A stretch of DNA of 62,205 nt from positions 1 through 62,205 of the forward strand of contig JAKLIY010000023.1 of assembly GCA_022709365.1 (NCBI GenBank), written 5' to 3'. The notes beneath the pieces were generated by a model. It was not told the origin of the DNA, made no database searches, and saw nothing but the letters and a program-made list of their open reading frames with translations. The translations under genes were made by a program, and so were the position numbers. This stretch comes from Pseudomonadota bacterium. GTDB taxonomy: Bacteria > Pseudomonadota > Gammaproteobacteria > Competibacterales > Competibacteraceae. This document shows positions 1-7,105 of the stretch, piece after piece (position 1 is the first letter of the stretch; each line of letters begins with the position of its first letter).

Positions 1-126
1 CGCAAGATTCGTGCACGTATAATTGACTGGCGTGCTAATCAAATATTGAACGTATTGCTGTTTGGTTATCATGTCGAGATTATACCAAAACAATCAACAA
101 CCTGGAACTCCAAGCGAAAGTCCTGA
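1..126 (+). CDS. 3' end of an unidentified gene (partial)
   Basis: A reading frame is open from base 1 to a TGA at 124-126, giving about 41 residues rich in basic and hydrophobic amino acids. The stop overlaps the ATG of the next gene by one base (TGATG), a typical sign of translational coupling, so this is probably the end of a real gene that starts before the window. The same TGATG junction recurs between the next two genes. Neighbouring a polyprenyl-phosphate sugar transferase, it could belong to a surface-polysaccharide operon, but the fragment is too short to recognise a family. Confidence 0.45.
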   Translation, partial: RKIRARIIDWRANQILNVLLFGYHVEIIPKQSTTWNSKRKS

Positions 127-1328
127 TGGTTATGGACATCGGGCCACTGCTGCTGGCCTTTGGCCTGTGCGTGGGGTTGATCGCTCTGCTGATCCGGCCA
201 GCGCGGGCCTGGGGTTGGGTGGATCGGCCCACCACCCGCAAACACCACCTGACCCCGGTGCCCCTGGTGGGCGGACTCGCCATGTGCGTCGCCTACGGCC
301 TGAGCCTGCTGGTGCTGCCGGCACCGCCTCACGCTTATGAGGCGTTGCTGATCGCCATGGCGCTGATGACGCTGGTCGGCTTGTACGACGATCTCCGCGC
401 GACTCGCCCGGCGATCCGCTTCGTACTCCAGGGGGGGGTGGTCCTGATTATGGTGTTCGGCGGGGGGATCCTCCTGGGTAACCTCGGCGACCTGCTCGGC
501 TTGGGCGACGTCACGGCGCCGGGAGGCATCGCTCTGCTGTTGACCCTGTTCTGCGTTGTCGGCGTGATCAACGCCTTTAACATGAGCGACGGTCTCGATG
601 GTCTGGCTGGCGGTCTGGCGCTGATCGCCGCGGGTTGGCTGATTGTCCTGTTGGAGATCGCGCCGATCGCCGACTCCGGGGACGGTGATGCGCTGTGGAC
701 GCTGGTCATGGTCGTCGCCGGGTTTCTCTGCTTCAATTTGCGCCATCCCTGGCGGGCTCGCGCCAGCGTGTTCATGGGCGATGCCGGCAGCACGATGCTC
801 GGTTTTGTCCTGGCCTGGTTCCTGGTTCATCTGTCCCAGAACCGGGAGGCGGTGATGACGCCGATGACCGCGGTCTGGATCCTGGCGCTGCCGCTCATGG
901 ACACGGTTGCGGTGATGATCCGCCGCATCCGCCTCGGCCACAACCCGTTCGCCGCCGACCGCCGGCATCTGCATCATTTGTTGCTGAGTTGCGGTCTGTC
1001 GGATGGCCGGGCCACGGCGCTCCTGCTGGCCATGGCGCTGATGAACGGCGCGGCCGGCGTCGCCGCCCACTGGCTGGAGGCGCCCGAATGCGTGCAATTT
1101 TACGCTTTCCTGGTCCTGTTCGGGGGGTACTACCTGATGACGGCCCGTCTCTGGGAACGCCAGCGGAGCACCGCACCGCCGGGAGCGGTGGAGCGACGGG
1201 GAGCGCCCCCTCCCGGAATCGTAGACGTGGCCGCTGGGATAGGGATAATGACCAGCCACCGGGACGAGGTGGCCGTGGTCGACCCTGCCGGGCAGGATGG
1301 ACCCGGGTGCAATCCAGCAGACCCTTGA
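126..1328 (+). CDS. WecA/MraY-family undecaprenyl-phosphate sugar-1-phosphate transferase
   Basis: An inner-membrane enzyme predicted to move a sugar-1-phosphate (GlcNAc-1-P in the best known members) from a UDP-sugar onto undecaprenyl phosphate, the first step in lipid-linked glycan synthesis. The roughly 400 residues alternate hydrophobic segments with the family's cytosolic motifs: VGLYDD (Asp-Asp pair, near residue 77), NAFNMSDGLDGLAGG (near 148), FMGDAGST (near 217), and a His-rich loop DRRHLHHLL (near 280). It overlaps the preceding frame by one base and the following lasso B2 gene by one base, so all three are probably cotranscribed. The sugar specificity cannot be read from the sequence. 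The short C-terminal tail after the last membrane segment looks variable. Confidence 0.88.
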   Translation: MVMDIGPLLLAFGLCVGLIALLIRPARAWGWVDRPTTRKHHLTPVPLVGGLAMCVAYGLSLLVLPAPPHAYEALLIAMALMTLVGLYDDLRATRPAIRFVLQGGVVLIMVFGGGILLGNLGDLLGLGDVTAPGGIALLLTLFCVVGVINAFNMSDGLDGLAGGLALIAAGWLIVLLEIAPIADSGDGDALWTLVMVVAGFLCFNLRHPWRARASVFMGDAGSTMLGFVLAWFLVHLSQNREAVMTPMTAVWILALPLMDTVAVMIRRIRLGHNPFAADRRHLHHLLLSCGLSDGRATALLLAMALMNGAAGVAAHWLEAPECVQFYAFLVLFGGYYLMTARLWERQRSTAPPGAVERRGAPPPGIVDVAAGIGIMTSHRDEVAVVDPAGQDGPGCNPADP

Positions 1329-1846
1329 TGGTGGTTATGATGAAAATGGAGGGTGGGATAAATAATTCGGGTTCGTTTTTCTTGAGGGTGAGGAGTGATG
1401 GGTGGTGGCGACTGCGGCGGCAGGGATTGATCTTCTGGCGGCTGTCGTGGGCCGAGCGCGGGTGGCTGATGCAGGCGTGGCTGATGTTGCCGGGCGTGGC
1501 GCTGGCGTTACGCTGGGTAAGTTTTCAGCGGGTGTATGGTTTTCTGAGACGCTGGCCGTCGGGCAGGACGCTGGATGATGAGGGGCAGGTTTTGGCGCGG
1601 ACTCGTGCTATCGTTCGCCTGGTGCAGGGCGCGGCGGCGTGGAGCGTGCACCACCCGACTTGCCTGCATCGCTCGCTGACCCTGTGGTGGCTGTTGCGGC
1701 GGCAGGGCGTCGCCAGTGAGTTACGGATCGGGGTGCGCAAGGAACAGGGACGATTTGAAGCTCATGCCTGGGTGGAGCGCGACGGCGTGGCGTTGAATGA
1801 TGGATTGGACGTAAACTTGCGCTTTGCGGCTTTTCAGGATCTTTGA
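1328..1846 (+). CDS. Lasso peptide B2 protein (transglutaminase-like leader peptidase)
   Basis: About 172 residues. The protein matches the lasso B2 family: a basic, Trp-rich amphipathic N-terminus with hydrophobic segments (residues 25-75), then a transglutaminase-fold protease half with the Cys in HHPTCLHRS, the His in AHAWVE and an Asp near the end in LNDGL, together the Cys-His-Asp triad. Family knowledge: B2 cuts the leader from the precursor before macrolactam formation, guided by the separate PqqD-like B1 protein, encoded here at 10670-10945. The ATG at 1328 overlaps the previous stop (TGATG). Later starts at 1337, 1340, 1346 or GTG 1388 are possible because no strong ribosome site decides between them. 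Confidence 0.85.
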   Translation: MVVMMKMEGGINNSGSFFLRVRSDGWWRLRRQGLIFWRLSWAERGWLMQAWLMLPGVALALRWVSFQRVYGFLRRWPSGRTLDDEGQVLARTRAIVRLVQGAAAWSVHHPTCLHRSLTLWWLLRRQGVASELRIGVRKEQGRFEAHAWVERDGVALNDGLDVNLRFAAFQDL

Positions 1847-1906
1847 CTTTTTGCACAAATATTTTTGCGAGACAACCGGATTGGCTGGTTCTTGAGGTGA
1901 ATTGAA

Positions 1907-2356
1907 GTGAGCGCTGCGATGACAACCGCCGTCCACCACGACCAGGATTTCTACTCCTGGGCCATGCAGACCGCGCAACTGGTGCGGGAGGGCCGGCTGG
2001 CGGAAATCGATTGCGAGTCCGTCGCCGAGGAACTGGAAGACATGGGCGCGGCCAAAGAGCGGGAGTTGGAAAGCCGACTGGGTGTGTTGATGGCGCATTT
2101 GCTGAAGTGGATTTTCCAGCCGGAACGGCGCGGCAATAGCTGGATCGCCACCATCAAGGAACAGCGGCTGCGGATCGCGCGCTTGCTGCGGAAAAATCCG
2201 GGGCTGAAATCCTGCCTGGATGAGGCGTTTGTGGAAGCTTACGCAGACGCGCGCCTGATCGCCGTCCGCGAGACGAATTTGCCGGAGCCGACTTTTCCAG
2301 AAACCGCGCCGTTCTCACTGGAACAGGTTTTGCGCGATGAGTATTGGCCGGGGTAG
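1907..2356 (+). CDS. DUF29 family protein
   Basis: A 149-residue protein recognisable as DUF29 by its opening (HDQDFYSWAMQTAQLVREG), the central EELEDMGAAKERELESRL helix and the LLKWIFQPERRGNSW region. The function of the family is unknown. It is widespread, often in multiple copies, in genomes rich in toxin-antitoxin modules. The GTG at 1907 has a GAGGTGA ribosome site about eight bases upstream; an in-frame ATG lies at 1919. It separates the lasso B2 gene from the HicAB pair and is probably a passenger and not part of peptide synthesis. Confidence 0.8.
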   Translation: MSAAMTTAVHHDQDFYSWAMQTAQLVREGRLAEIDCESVAEELEDMGAAKERELESRLGVLMAHLLKWIFQPERRGNSWIATIKEQRLRIARLLRKNPGLKSCLDEAFVEAYADARLIAVRETNLPEPTFPETAPFSLEQVLRDEYWPG

Positions 2357-2453
2357 GAAGGGACGCGCCTACGCTTCGATGGCCGTTCCCGCCGCGCGGT
2401 TGATCACGCTACATTTTTCCCTGGCGCGAGCGGCTTGAGAGGATGTTTTTGAG

Positions 2454-2711
2454 GTGAGCCGATACGAAAAACTGCTGGAGCAATTGCGCCGTTCGTTGAG
2501 CGGGGTACGCTTTGAGGAGGCGTGCCGGATTGCGGAACGGGTCGGATTCAGCCCGAGAGGTGGGCGAGGTTCGCACCGTACTTATGGCCGGGAAGGCGAA
2601 CCGCTGTTGCTGAATTTCCAAAATCGCGGCGGGTTCATCAAGCCTTATCAGGCGAGGCAGTTATTGGAGATGGTAGAGAAATATGGACGCGACCAAGACG
2701 TATCTGATTGA
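2454..2711 (+). CDS. hicA: HicA-type mRNA interferase toxin
   Basis: Eighty-five residues resembling a HicA toxin with an N-terminal extension. The double-stranded-RNA-binding-like fold is indicated by RGGRGSHRTYGREG, which contains the catalytic His of the family (GSH), and by KPYQARQLLEMVEKYG at the C-terminus. Known HicA proteins cleave mRNA and are neutralised by HicB. A GTG start is used at 2454. The gene overlaps the next gene by 29 bases, as expected for a coupled toxin-antitoxin operon. The module sits between the B2 and cyclase genes of the lasso cluster. Confidence 0.85.
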   Translation: MSRYEKLLEQLRRSLSGVRFEEACRIAERVGFSPRGGRGSHRTYGREGEPLLLNFQNRGGFIKPYQARQLLEMVEKYGRDQDVSD

Positions 2712-2904
2712 AGTGTTCTGGAGTGAGGAAGACGGTGGCTTTATTGCCGTCGCGCCCGATTTGCCGGGGTGCAGCGCCTACGGCGACACGGCCGCTGAAT
2801 CGATTCGGGAAATGGAAGATGCCATGCAGTCCTGGTTACAGGCGTGTCAGACCATGGGGCGGCCTGCCCCGAAACCTGAGGCCCAGGTACGGCGTGCTGC
2901 TTAA
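2683..2904 (+). CDS. hicB: HicB-type antitoxin
   Basis: A 73-residue protein of the HicB/UPF0150 partial RNase H fold: YLIEVFWSEEDGGFIAVAPD followed by LPGCSAYGDTAAESIREMEDAM. It has no obvious C-terminal DNA-binding domain, so it is the short form of HicB. It overlaps the hicA reading frame and is expected to bind and silence HicA. The cyclase gene starts 39 bases downstream, so readthrough from this module into the lasso genes is possible. Confidence 0.85.
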   Translation: MDATKTYLIEVFWSEEDGGFIAVAPDLPGCSAYGDTAAESIREMEDAMQSWLQACQTMGRPAPKPEAQVRRAA

Positions 2905-2942
2905 GGCTTACAACCACTTCCTTTTGGACCAACCATTCGCTG

Positions 2943-4862
2943 ATGAGCGGCATCGCAGGCATCATCCATTTTGACGGGAAACCGGTCGAGCCGGGGCTGA
3001 TCGAGAAGATGACCAGCGCCATGGCCCATCGTGGGCCGGATGGCATCAACCACTGGGTCAAGGGTTCGGTGGCGCTCGGGCAGTGCATGTTGCGTACCAC
3101 GCCCGAATCGCTGGAAGAACATCAGCCGCTGACCAACGAGGATGAGAGTCTGGTGCTCGTGATGGACGGGCGGGTGGATAACCGAGACGAACTCAATCGA
3201 GAGTTACGGGCGCATGGAATAACGCAGAAAACTAATACCGATGCCGAGCTAGTGCTCGGAGCTTACCGGCTTTGGGGCGAAGACAGCCCGAAGTACCTGC
3301 TTGGCGACTTTACCTTTGCGGTCTGGGATGTCCGATGTCAGAAGTTGTTCTGCACCGTCGACCACATGAGTGCTCGGCCATTCTATTACGCTCTCAATAC
3401 TCGCATTTTTGCCTTTGCCTCCGAAGAAGAGGCACTCATTGGGTTACCGGGCGTATCCAGCCAGCCCAACGAGGTGATGATCGCGCATCTTTTGATGCCT
3501 GCCTTCCAGAGTGTGGACAATCAGCGTTTTTGGCTGCGGGATGTCGGCGGATTAAGGGCCGGGCAGTCTATAACCGTGTTCCCCCACGGGAAAACCCAAA
3601 CCGAAACCTACTGGCGGCTGGAACCCGGCGAGGAGAGCCTGTTCGCCTCGGACCGAGAGTGCGAGGAGGCTTTTCTTGCCGTATTCGGTGAAGCCGTGCG
3701 CTGTCGGATGCGGACCACAGGCCATATCGCCGCAATGATGAGCGGGGGCTTGGATTCCGCCAGCATCGCTGCCATGGTCCGCAGGCTCTTGCCCGAAATG
3801 CCCAGCAAGCGCTTTCACACTTATTCAGCGATTGCCGACAATCCCACAGACTGCGTGGAAAGCCGCTGCATTCAAAGTCTGACTGGGGGGGCCGAAACGG
3901 TCGCGCATTTTGTTTCCGTGCCCTCCTTCCGGGGAATGGCCAGCGTGGATGATCTAATCGATGTGGCTTGGTCGAAGGCACACCCGTGTGACAACTCGAT
4001 TTTGCTGCCGGCCATAATGTGCCAGGCGGCTGGCCGCCAAGGCGACCGCGTGCTGCTCCATGGGGTAAGCGGTGACCTTACCCTGCATGTCCCTTACCAC
4101 TATGCAGCGTATCTTTTGCAGGCTGGGCAGTGGCGGGAAGCGTGGTTGGAGTGCCAAGCCGCCAGCCGCAACAACACGTTCTTGCGCGGATCTTTTCCGA
4201 TATCGCTGTTTTTGCGCAGCGCTTGGACCGCTTATGCGCCGGACTGCGTCAGGGCATTGGTTTGGCGGTTTCGCAGGCGGCAACCCTTGCCGCAGACCGT
4301 GATGAATCCCGAGTTTGCGACCAGGATTCGATTGACGGAGCGCTTGCGTGGACAGTACGAAGAAGCCGGGCACTGGTTGGGCGATAATATCCGGCAAGCG
4401 CACGCGCGGGTGTTGAGTATGGCGGCCGGCCTAGAATTGGGCTTGACCGGTTACGAGCGCGTTGCGGGGCGCTTTGGTGTGGAGTTGCGCGATCCTTGGG
4501 CCGACAAGCGCGTCGTGGAGTTTTTCCTGCGCCTGCCGCTTGGCCAGAAGGTGCGCAACGGTTGGACCAAGCATCTGGTACGCGCTGCGTTCGCGCCGGA
4601 TCTAGAGGAGGGCGTACGGCGGCGGCTAGGCAAGGAGCATCTGGGCTGGCAGTTTATCAGCCGTCTGATGGACGAAACCGGCGAGTCTGTGTCGAGCGCG
4701 TTGGCGCAAGGCTTGGATCAACTGGAACTCTATGTAAATGTCAATGCTGTACGCGCGCGCCAAATGAAATACCATGCGTCCAGAAATGATGCCGGGCGGG
4801 AGTTTATTTACGAGATGGCGACGCTTTTCCTCTGGACGCATCGTCTGTCCAATTTCGCGTAG
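2943..4862 (+). CDS. Lasso cyclase (asparagine synthetase-like macrolactam synthetase)
   Basis: A 639-residue asparagine-synthetase B homologue. The N-terminal glutaminase-like domain starts MSGIAGI, so the catalytic Cys2 of true glutamine-dependent AsnB is replaced by Ser and the enzyme should not release ammonia from glutamine. The C-terminal synthetase domain carries the pyrophosphate loop MMSGGLDSAS (near residue 265). In lasso clusters this enzyme adenylates an Asp or Glu side chain of the core and joins it to the new N-terminus. It lies 70 bases before the precursor gene, on the same strand. The lost Cys and the neighbouring B1, B2 and precursor genes make a cyclase much more likely than asparagine synthesis. 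Confidence 0.88.
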   Translation: MSGIAGIIHFDGKPVEPGLIEKMTSAMAHRGPDGINHWVKGSVALGQCMLRTTPESLEEHQPLTNEDESLVLVMDGRVDNRDELNRELRAHGITQKTNTDAELVLGAYRLWGEDSPKYLLGDFTFAVWDVRCQKLFCTVDHMSARPFYYALNTRIFAFASEEEALIGLPGVSSQPNEVMIAHLLMPAFQSVDNQRFWLRDVGGLRAGQSITVFPHGKTQTETYWRLEPGEESLFASDRECEEAFLAVFGEAVRCRMRTTGHIAAMMSGGLDSASIAAMVRRLLPEMPSKRFHTYSAIADNPTDCVESRCIQSLTGGAETVAHFVSVPSFRGMASVDDLIDVAWSKAHPCDNSILLPAIMCQAAGRQGDRVLLHGVSGDLTLHVPYHYAAYLLQAGQWREAWLECQAASRNNTFLRGSFPISLFLRSAWTAYAPDCVRALVWRFRRRQPLPQTVMNPEFATRIRLTERLRGQYEEAGHWLGDNIRQAHARVLSMAAGLELGLTGYERVAGRFGVELRDPWADKRVVEFFLRLPLGQKVRNGWTKHLVRAAFAPDLEEGVRRRLGKEHLGWQFISRLMDETGESVSSALAQGLDQLELYVNVNAVRARQMKYHASRNDAGREFIYEMATLFLWTHRLSNFA

Positions 4863-4932
4863 CCCTTGCGTGGGCGTTGGAATACCTGTTTTTTTATCCT
4901 TAACGATGAACTTTTTAGCAGGAGGAGTTGCC

Positions 4933-5346
4933 ATGTCTCAGCAATATGCAGTTAACGAACAAAACGAGAGCGTCGCAAAAAAATGGGAATATCAGCGGCC
5001 AAAACTTGTGCACTACGGAAAAGTGCGGGATTTAACCAGAAATGGAACTACCAGTGGTAATGAAGGTTCCAACTATGGCCAGTGCAAGATGAGTAACAAT
5101 AGGAGTTGTACTTCCGAGCGACGCGTCAAAGAAAACGTCGTCCGCATCGGTACTCATCCCCTCGGAATCGGTCTTTATGTGTTCGACTACAAGCCTGAAT
5201 ACCGCAAACAATGGGGTCATGGTCGGCAGTTCGGGGTTATGGTTGACGAGGTTGAACCTGTGATGCCGGAAGCCGTATCCGTGCATCCGGACGGCTACAA
5301 GATGGTCGATTACGCCATGCTGGGGATCAGCCGTAACCTTCATTAA
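4933..5346 (+). CDS. Lasso-type precursor fused to a peptidase S74-like self-cleaving chaperone domain
   Basis: 137 residues from an ATG with an excellent AGGAGG site at 4920-4925. Residues 20-38 fit the lasso leader recognised by PqqD-like B1 proteins: Y20xxP23xL25xxxG29, then L34-T35 and G38. A candidate core runs from G38 to about T60 (Gly, Ser, Asn and two Cys; Glu44 would be ring position 7). From S61 to about 131 the protein matches the S74 intramolecular chaperone/autoprotease of phage tail fibres: SERRVKEN with Ser61 and Lys66 five residues apart, then FDYKPEYR, GRQFGVMVDEVEPVMPEAV and DGYKMVDYAML. Ordinary lasso precursors end just after the core. The gene follows the cyclase and precedes the modification genes. 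Core boundaries and self-cleavage are inference. Confidence 0.8.
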   Translation: MSQQYAVNEQNESVAKKWEYQRPKLVHYGKVRDLTRNGTTSGNEGSNYGQCKMSNNRSCTSERRVKENVVRIGTHPLGIGLYVFDYKPEYRKQWGHGRQFGVMVDEVEPVMPEAVSVHPDGYKMVDYAMLGISRNLH

Positions 5347-5356
5347 TGGACTGAAC

Positions 5357-5390
5357 AAAAAAAACCCTTCTCCTACAAGCAGGAGAAGGG
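5357..5390 (-). terminator. Intrinsic terminator reading on the minus strand
   Basis: A perfect 10-bp inverted repeat (5365-5374 and 5381-5390, six-base loop) is preceded by eight A residues at 5357-5364. Read on the minus strand it is stem plus T8, a textbook intrinsic terminator. On the plus strand no T tract follows, so the structure 18 bases after the precursor stop may instead act as a 3' mRNA-stabilising hairpin or partial terminator for the precursor transcript. Confidence 0.75.
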
Positions 5391-5403
5391 TGTAGGAGGA
5401 GTA

Positions 5404-5674
5404 GTGGCGTTAAAGTTCGAATAGGATGTTCACAAAGCCACCTCCAATGAAAGGAAGCATAGAGTAACGTTCGAGGAGGCCAGTACGGTACTGTCGGATT
5501 ACTTGTCGATCACCATCCCCGACCCATTACATCCAGGAGACGAGGAGCGGTTGGTCACGATAGGCCAGTCTGATCAGCGAAAAACGCTTGTTGTGGTTCA
5601 TACTGAAAGTGACTTTCATCAGGTTGATCTCAGCTCGCCCGGCGAATGCCCACGAACGAAAGAAGTACGAATAG
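5404..5674 (+). pseudogene. Decayed BrnT-type toxin
   Basis: A BrnT-like toxin can be read in pieces. From a GTG at 5404 (AGGAGG just upstream) the frame gives ALKFE then TAG at 5422-5424 where the family has Trp (FEWD), so a TGG-to-TAG change is likely. It continues through NERKHRVTFEEASTVLSDYL and VTIGQSDQRKTLVVVHTE. Near 5613-5620 the frame shifts, and the family's C-terminal IRLISARPANAHERKKYE is found in another frame, stopping at 5674. Two independent lesions mean no full toxin is made. Confidence 0.75.
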
Positions 5675-5678
5675 AATT

Positions 5679-5770
5679 ATGGCTAGCCAAAATGATCCCG
5701 ACATGCTGGATGAATATGATTTCTCTGGTGGAGTCAGAGGGAAATACGCAAAACGATATCGGGAAATCGC
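5679..5770 (+). pseudogene. Truncated antitoxin partner of the decayed BrnT
   Basis: Starting at ATG 5679, four bases after the BrnT end, the frame reads MASQNDPDMLDEYDF and then SGGVRGKYAKRY, the start of small antitoxins commonly paired with such toxins (DEYDFSxGVRGKYxxRY). Homology stops at about 5765, where the sequence passes into the 3' end of an opposite-strand MazF-like gene. The C-terminal half of the antitoxin is missing. Confidence 0.6.
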
Positions 5771-5885
5771 GCCGGCCAGCGTGATAGAGGTTGCTGGATA
5801 CGATCACCGCCGGCCGCTTCTTCACCCCCGACTGGTCGGTGAAGGGAAACGGCACCAGGACGACCGCGCCGAAATTGGGAGGCAT
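5757..5885 (-). pseudogene. Truncated PemK/MazF-type toxin
   Basis: From ATG 5885 on the minus strand the frame reads MPPNFGAVVLVPFPFTDQSG and then VKKRPAVIVSSNLYHAGRRDFPI, the N-terminal third of a PemK/MazF endoribonuclease including the conserved KRPAVIVS strand. After DFPI the frame enters sequence belonging to the plus-strand antitoxin remnant, so the rest of the toxin is gone. It starts two bases after the stop of its antitoxin gene. Confidence 0.7.
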
Positions 5886-5887
5886 CC

Positions 5888-6088
5888 TCACATCCGGTCG
5901 TAAGCAGCGTCTTCGTCGTTGTCCCACACCGTCGCGAAGCGAGCCTCGGCTGCCTTGGCGGCCGCTTGGACGAGTTGGCGATCCTCTTCGCGCGCCTGTA
6001 GGAAGTCCACGAAATCCTCCACCTCCGCCAACCGTTGGGTTGGCAACCGCTGGAGCTTTTGAATCGAGATCGATTCGAGAGCGGTCAT
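5888..6088 (-). CDS. Small antitoxin-like protein upstream of the MazF remnant
   Basis: 66 residues from ATG 6088 with an AGGAG site on the minus strand. The segment LQRLPTQRLAEVEDFVDFLQ resembles the short helical N-terminus (LPxxxLxEVxDFVxFLQ) of DUF2281-like antitoxins that accompany PemK/MazF or VapC toxins; the tail AEARFATVWDNDEDAAYD is acidic. It lies immediately upstream of the truncated MazF-like toxin on the same strand and looks intact, leaving an orphan antitoxin. Its transcript would run into the minus-strand terminator at 5357-5390. Confidence 0.65.
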   Translation of the reverse strand: MTALESISIQKLQRLPTQRLAEVEDFVDFLQAREEDRQLVQAAAKAAEARFATVWDNDEDAAYDRM

Positions 6089-6211
6089 GTTCTTTCTCCT
6101 CAACAACCCCATTTTCCTGTTACGCGGTTTACAATGTTTCAAGTATATACCGATGCCCTGTTGATGATGAGGGGTACAAACCGCCCTTTGTTCGTACCAG
6201 ACGCCAAGTCT

Positions 6212-6275
6212 GTAGGGTGGATAAACCAAGCCTGTAGAGTGGTTTTGGTGGATGCGCTACGCTTATCCACCCTAC
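6212..6275. repeat. REP-like inverted pair
   Basis: A 13-bp perfect inverted repeat, GTAGGGTGGATAA at 6212-6224 and its complement at 6263-6275, encloses a 25-bp imperfect palindrome at 6247-6271. This palindrome recurs, with one mismatch, at 7106-7130 and in inverted orientation at 6516-6540, flanking a REP-associated transposase gene. Confidence 0.75.
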
Positions 6276-6506
6276 CATAAACCTTCCCGGCAACGATGAT
6301 TGAGTGGATATCCCATGCTGGAAGAACACCTGGGCTACGTCGCCGACCGCATCCGACTCGAACGGTTCCGGGCCGCCATCGCCCAGACCATCAACGCGGG
6401 GGATCGCATTGCCGACCTGGGCTGCGGCTCCGGCATCCTGGGCCTGTTGTGCCTGCGGACGGGCGCGGGCCGGGTTTATGGCATCGACTCCACGACCATG
6501 ATCGAA
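6247..6506 (+). repeat. 260-bp direct repeat, copy 1 (partner 7106-7365)
   Basis: The segment 6247-6506 matches 7106-7365 without gaps and with roughly a dozen mismatches counted by eye (about 95% identity). It contains a REP unit, about 40 bases of leader and the first 64 codons of the methyltransferase gene. The transposase gene lies between the two copies. Confidence 0.9.
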
Positions 6507-6515
6507 GTAATGTAG
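6315..6515 (+). pseudogene. Duplicated 5' fragment of the methyltransferase gene
   Basis: From ATG 6315 the frame gives a near copy of the first 64 residues of the gene at 7174, including the SAM-binding motif ADLGCGSGILGL, then ends at a TAG at 6513-6515 created where the REP sequence begins. It encodes only the first half of a Rossmann fold and should be inactive. Whether this is the original 5' end or the copy cannot be told from the sequence alone. Confidence 0.85.
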
Positions 6516-6540
6516 GGTGGATAAGCGCAGCGCATCCACC
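6516..6540 (+). repeat. REP unit, left of the transposase
   Basis: A 25-bp imperfect palindrome with GGTGGAT/ATCCACC arms. It is the exact reverse complement of the unit at 7106-7130, so the transposase gene is bracketed by an inverted REP pair (a REPIN-like arrangement). Confidence 0.85.
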
Positions 6541-6569
6541 ATCTTCCGATGAGCAGCAATTACCGAACG

Positions 6570-7088
6570 ATGAGCAACTACCGAAGAGCCTTTCTTCCCG
6601 GTGGGATCTTTTTCTTCACTGTGGTGACCCATGACCGCAACCCATTATTTTATTGTGGGGAGCGGATTGAGGTATTGCGCACGGCCTTTCGGAAAGTGAA
6701 AGCCGTGCGACCGTTTCACATTGATGCAATCGTAGTTTTGCCCGATCATCTCCACTGTATCTGGCATCTACCGGAAGGCGATAGCGATTTCTCCAGCCGC
6801 TGGCGGGAGATTAAGAAAGCGGCTTCACGGGAGATTGATGCTCGTACCGGTGGACGTCGCGAGCGGGCGGTGTGGCAGCGCCGATTTTGGGAGCATGCTA
6901 TCCATGATGAGGTGGATTGGCGTAAGCATGTAGATTACATCCATTACAATCCAGTCAAGCACGGGTTGGCGGCGCGGCCGAGCGAATGGCCGTGGAGTTC
7001 GTTCGGGCGGGCGGTGTCCAGCGGATGGTACGAGCCATCCTGGGGCGCCAGCGAGCCAGCGGCGATAGCCGGGATGGAGTTGGAATGA
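6570..7088 (+). mobile_element. REP-associated tyrosine transposase (RAYT)
   Basis: About 172 residues from ATG 6570 (MSNYRRAF, the usual RAYT opening); an in-frame ATG at 6549 would add MSSNYRT. Family marks are the strand GGIFFFTVVT, the HUH motif in LPDHLHCIWHLP and the catalytic Tyr region DYIHYNPVKHGL, followed by WPWSSF. RAYTs are single-copy HUH enzymes thought to mobilise or cut REP palindromes. This one is flanked within 110 bases by inverted copies of one 25-bp REP unit. It sits inside a duplication of the methyltransferase gene, which suggests that its arrival interrupted the lasso cluster. The frame looks intact. Confidence 0.9.
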
Positions 7089-7105
7089 GGTTGGCGGTCA
7101 TGTGT

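Noticed and set aside
69..1259. Long open frame opposite the WecA-like gene
   Set aside because: Composition is Gln/His/Arg-rich with no motifs, and the opposite strand carries clear family signatures. It is a shadow of GC-rich coding DNA.
5357..5390. Plus-strand intrinsic terminator for the precursor gene
   Set aside because: No T tract follows the stem on the plus strand; the T8 lies on the minus-strand side.
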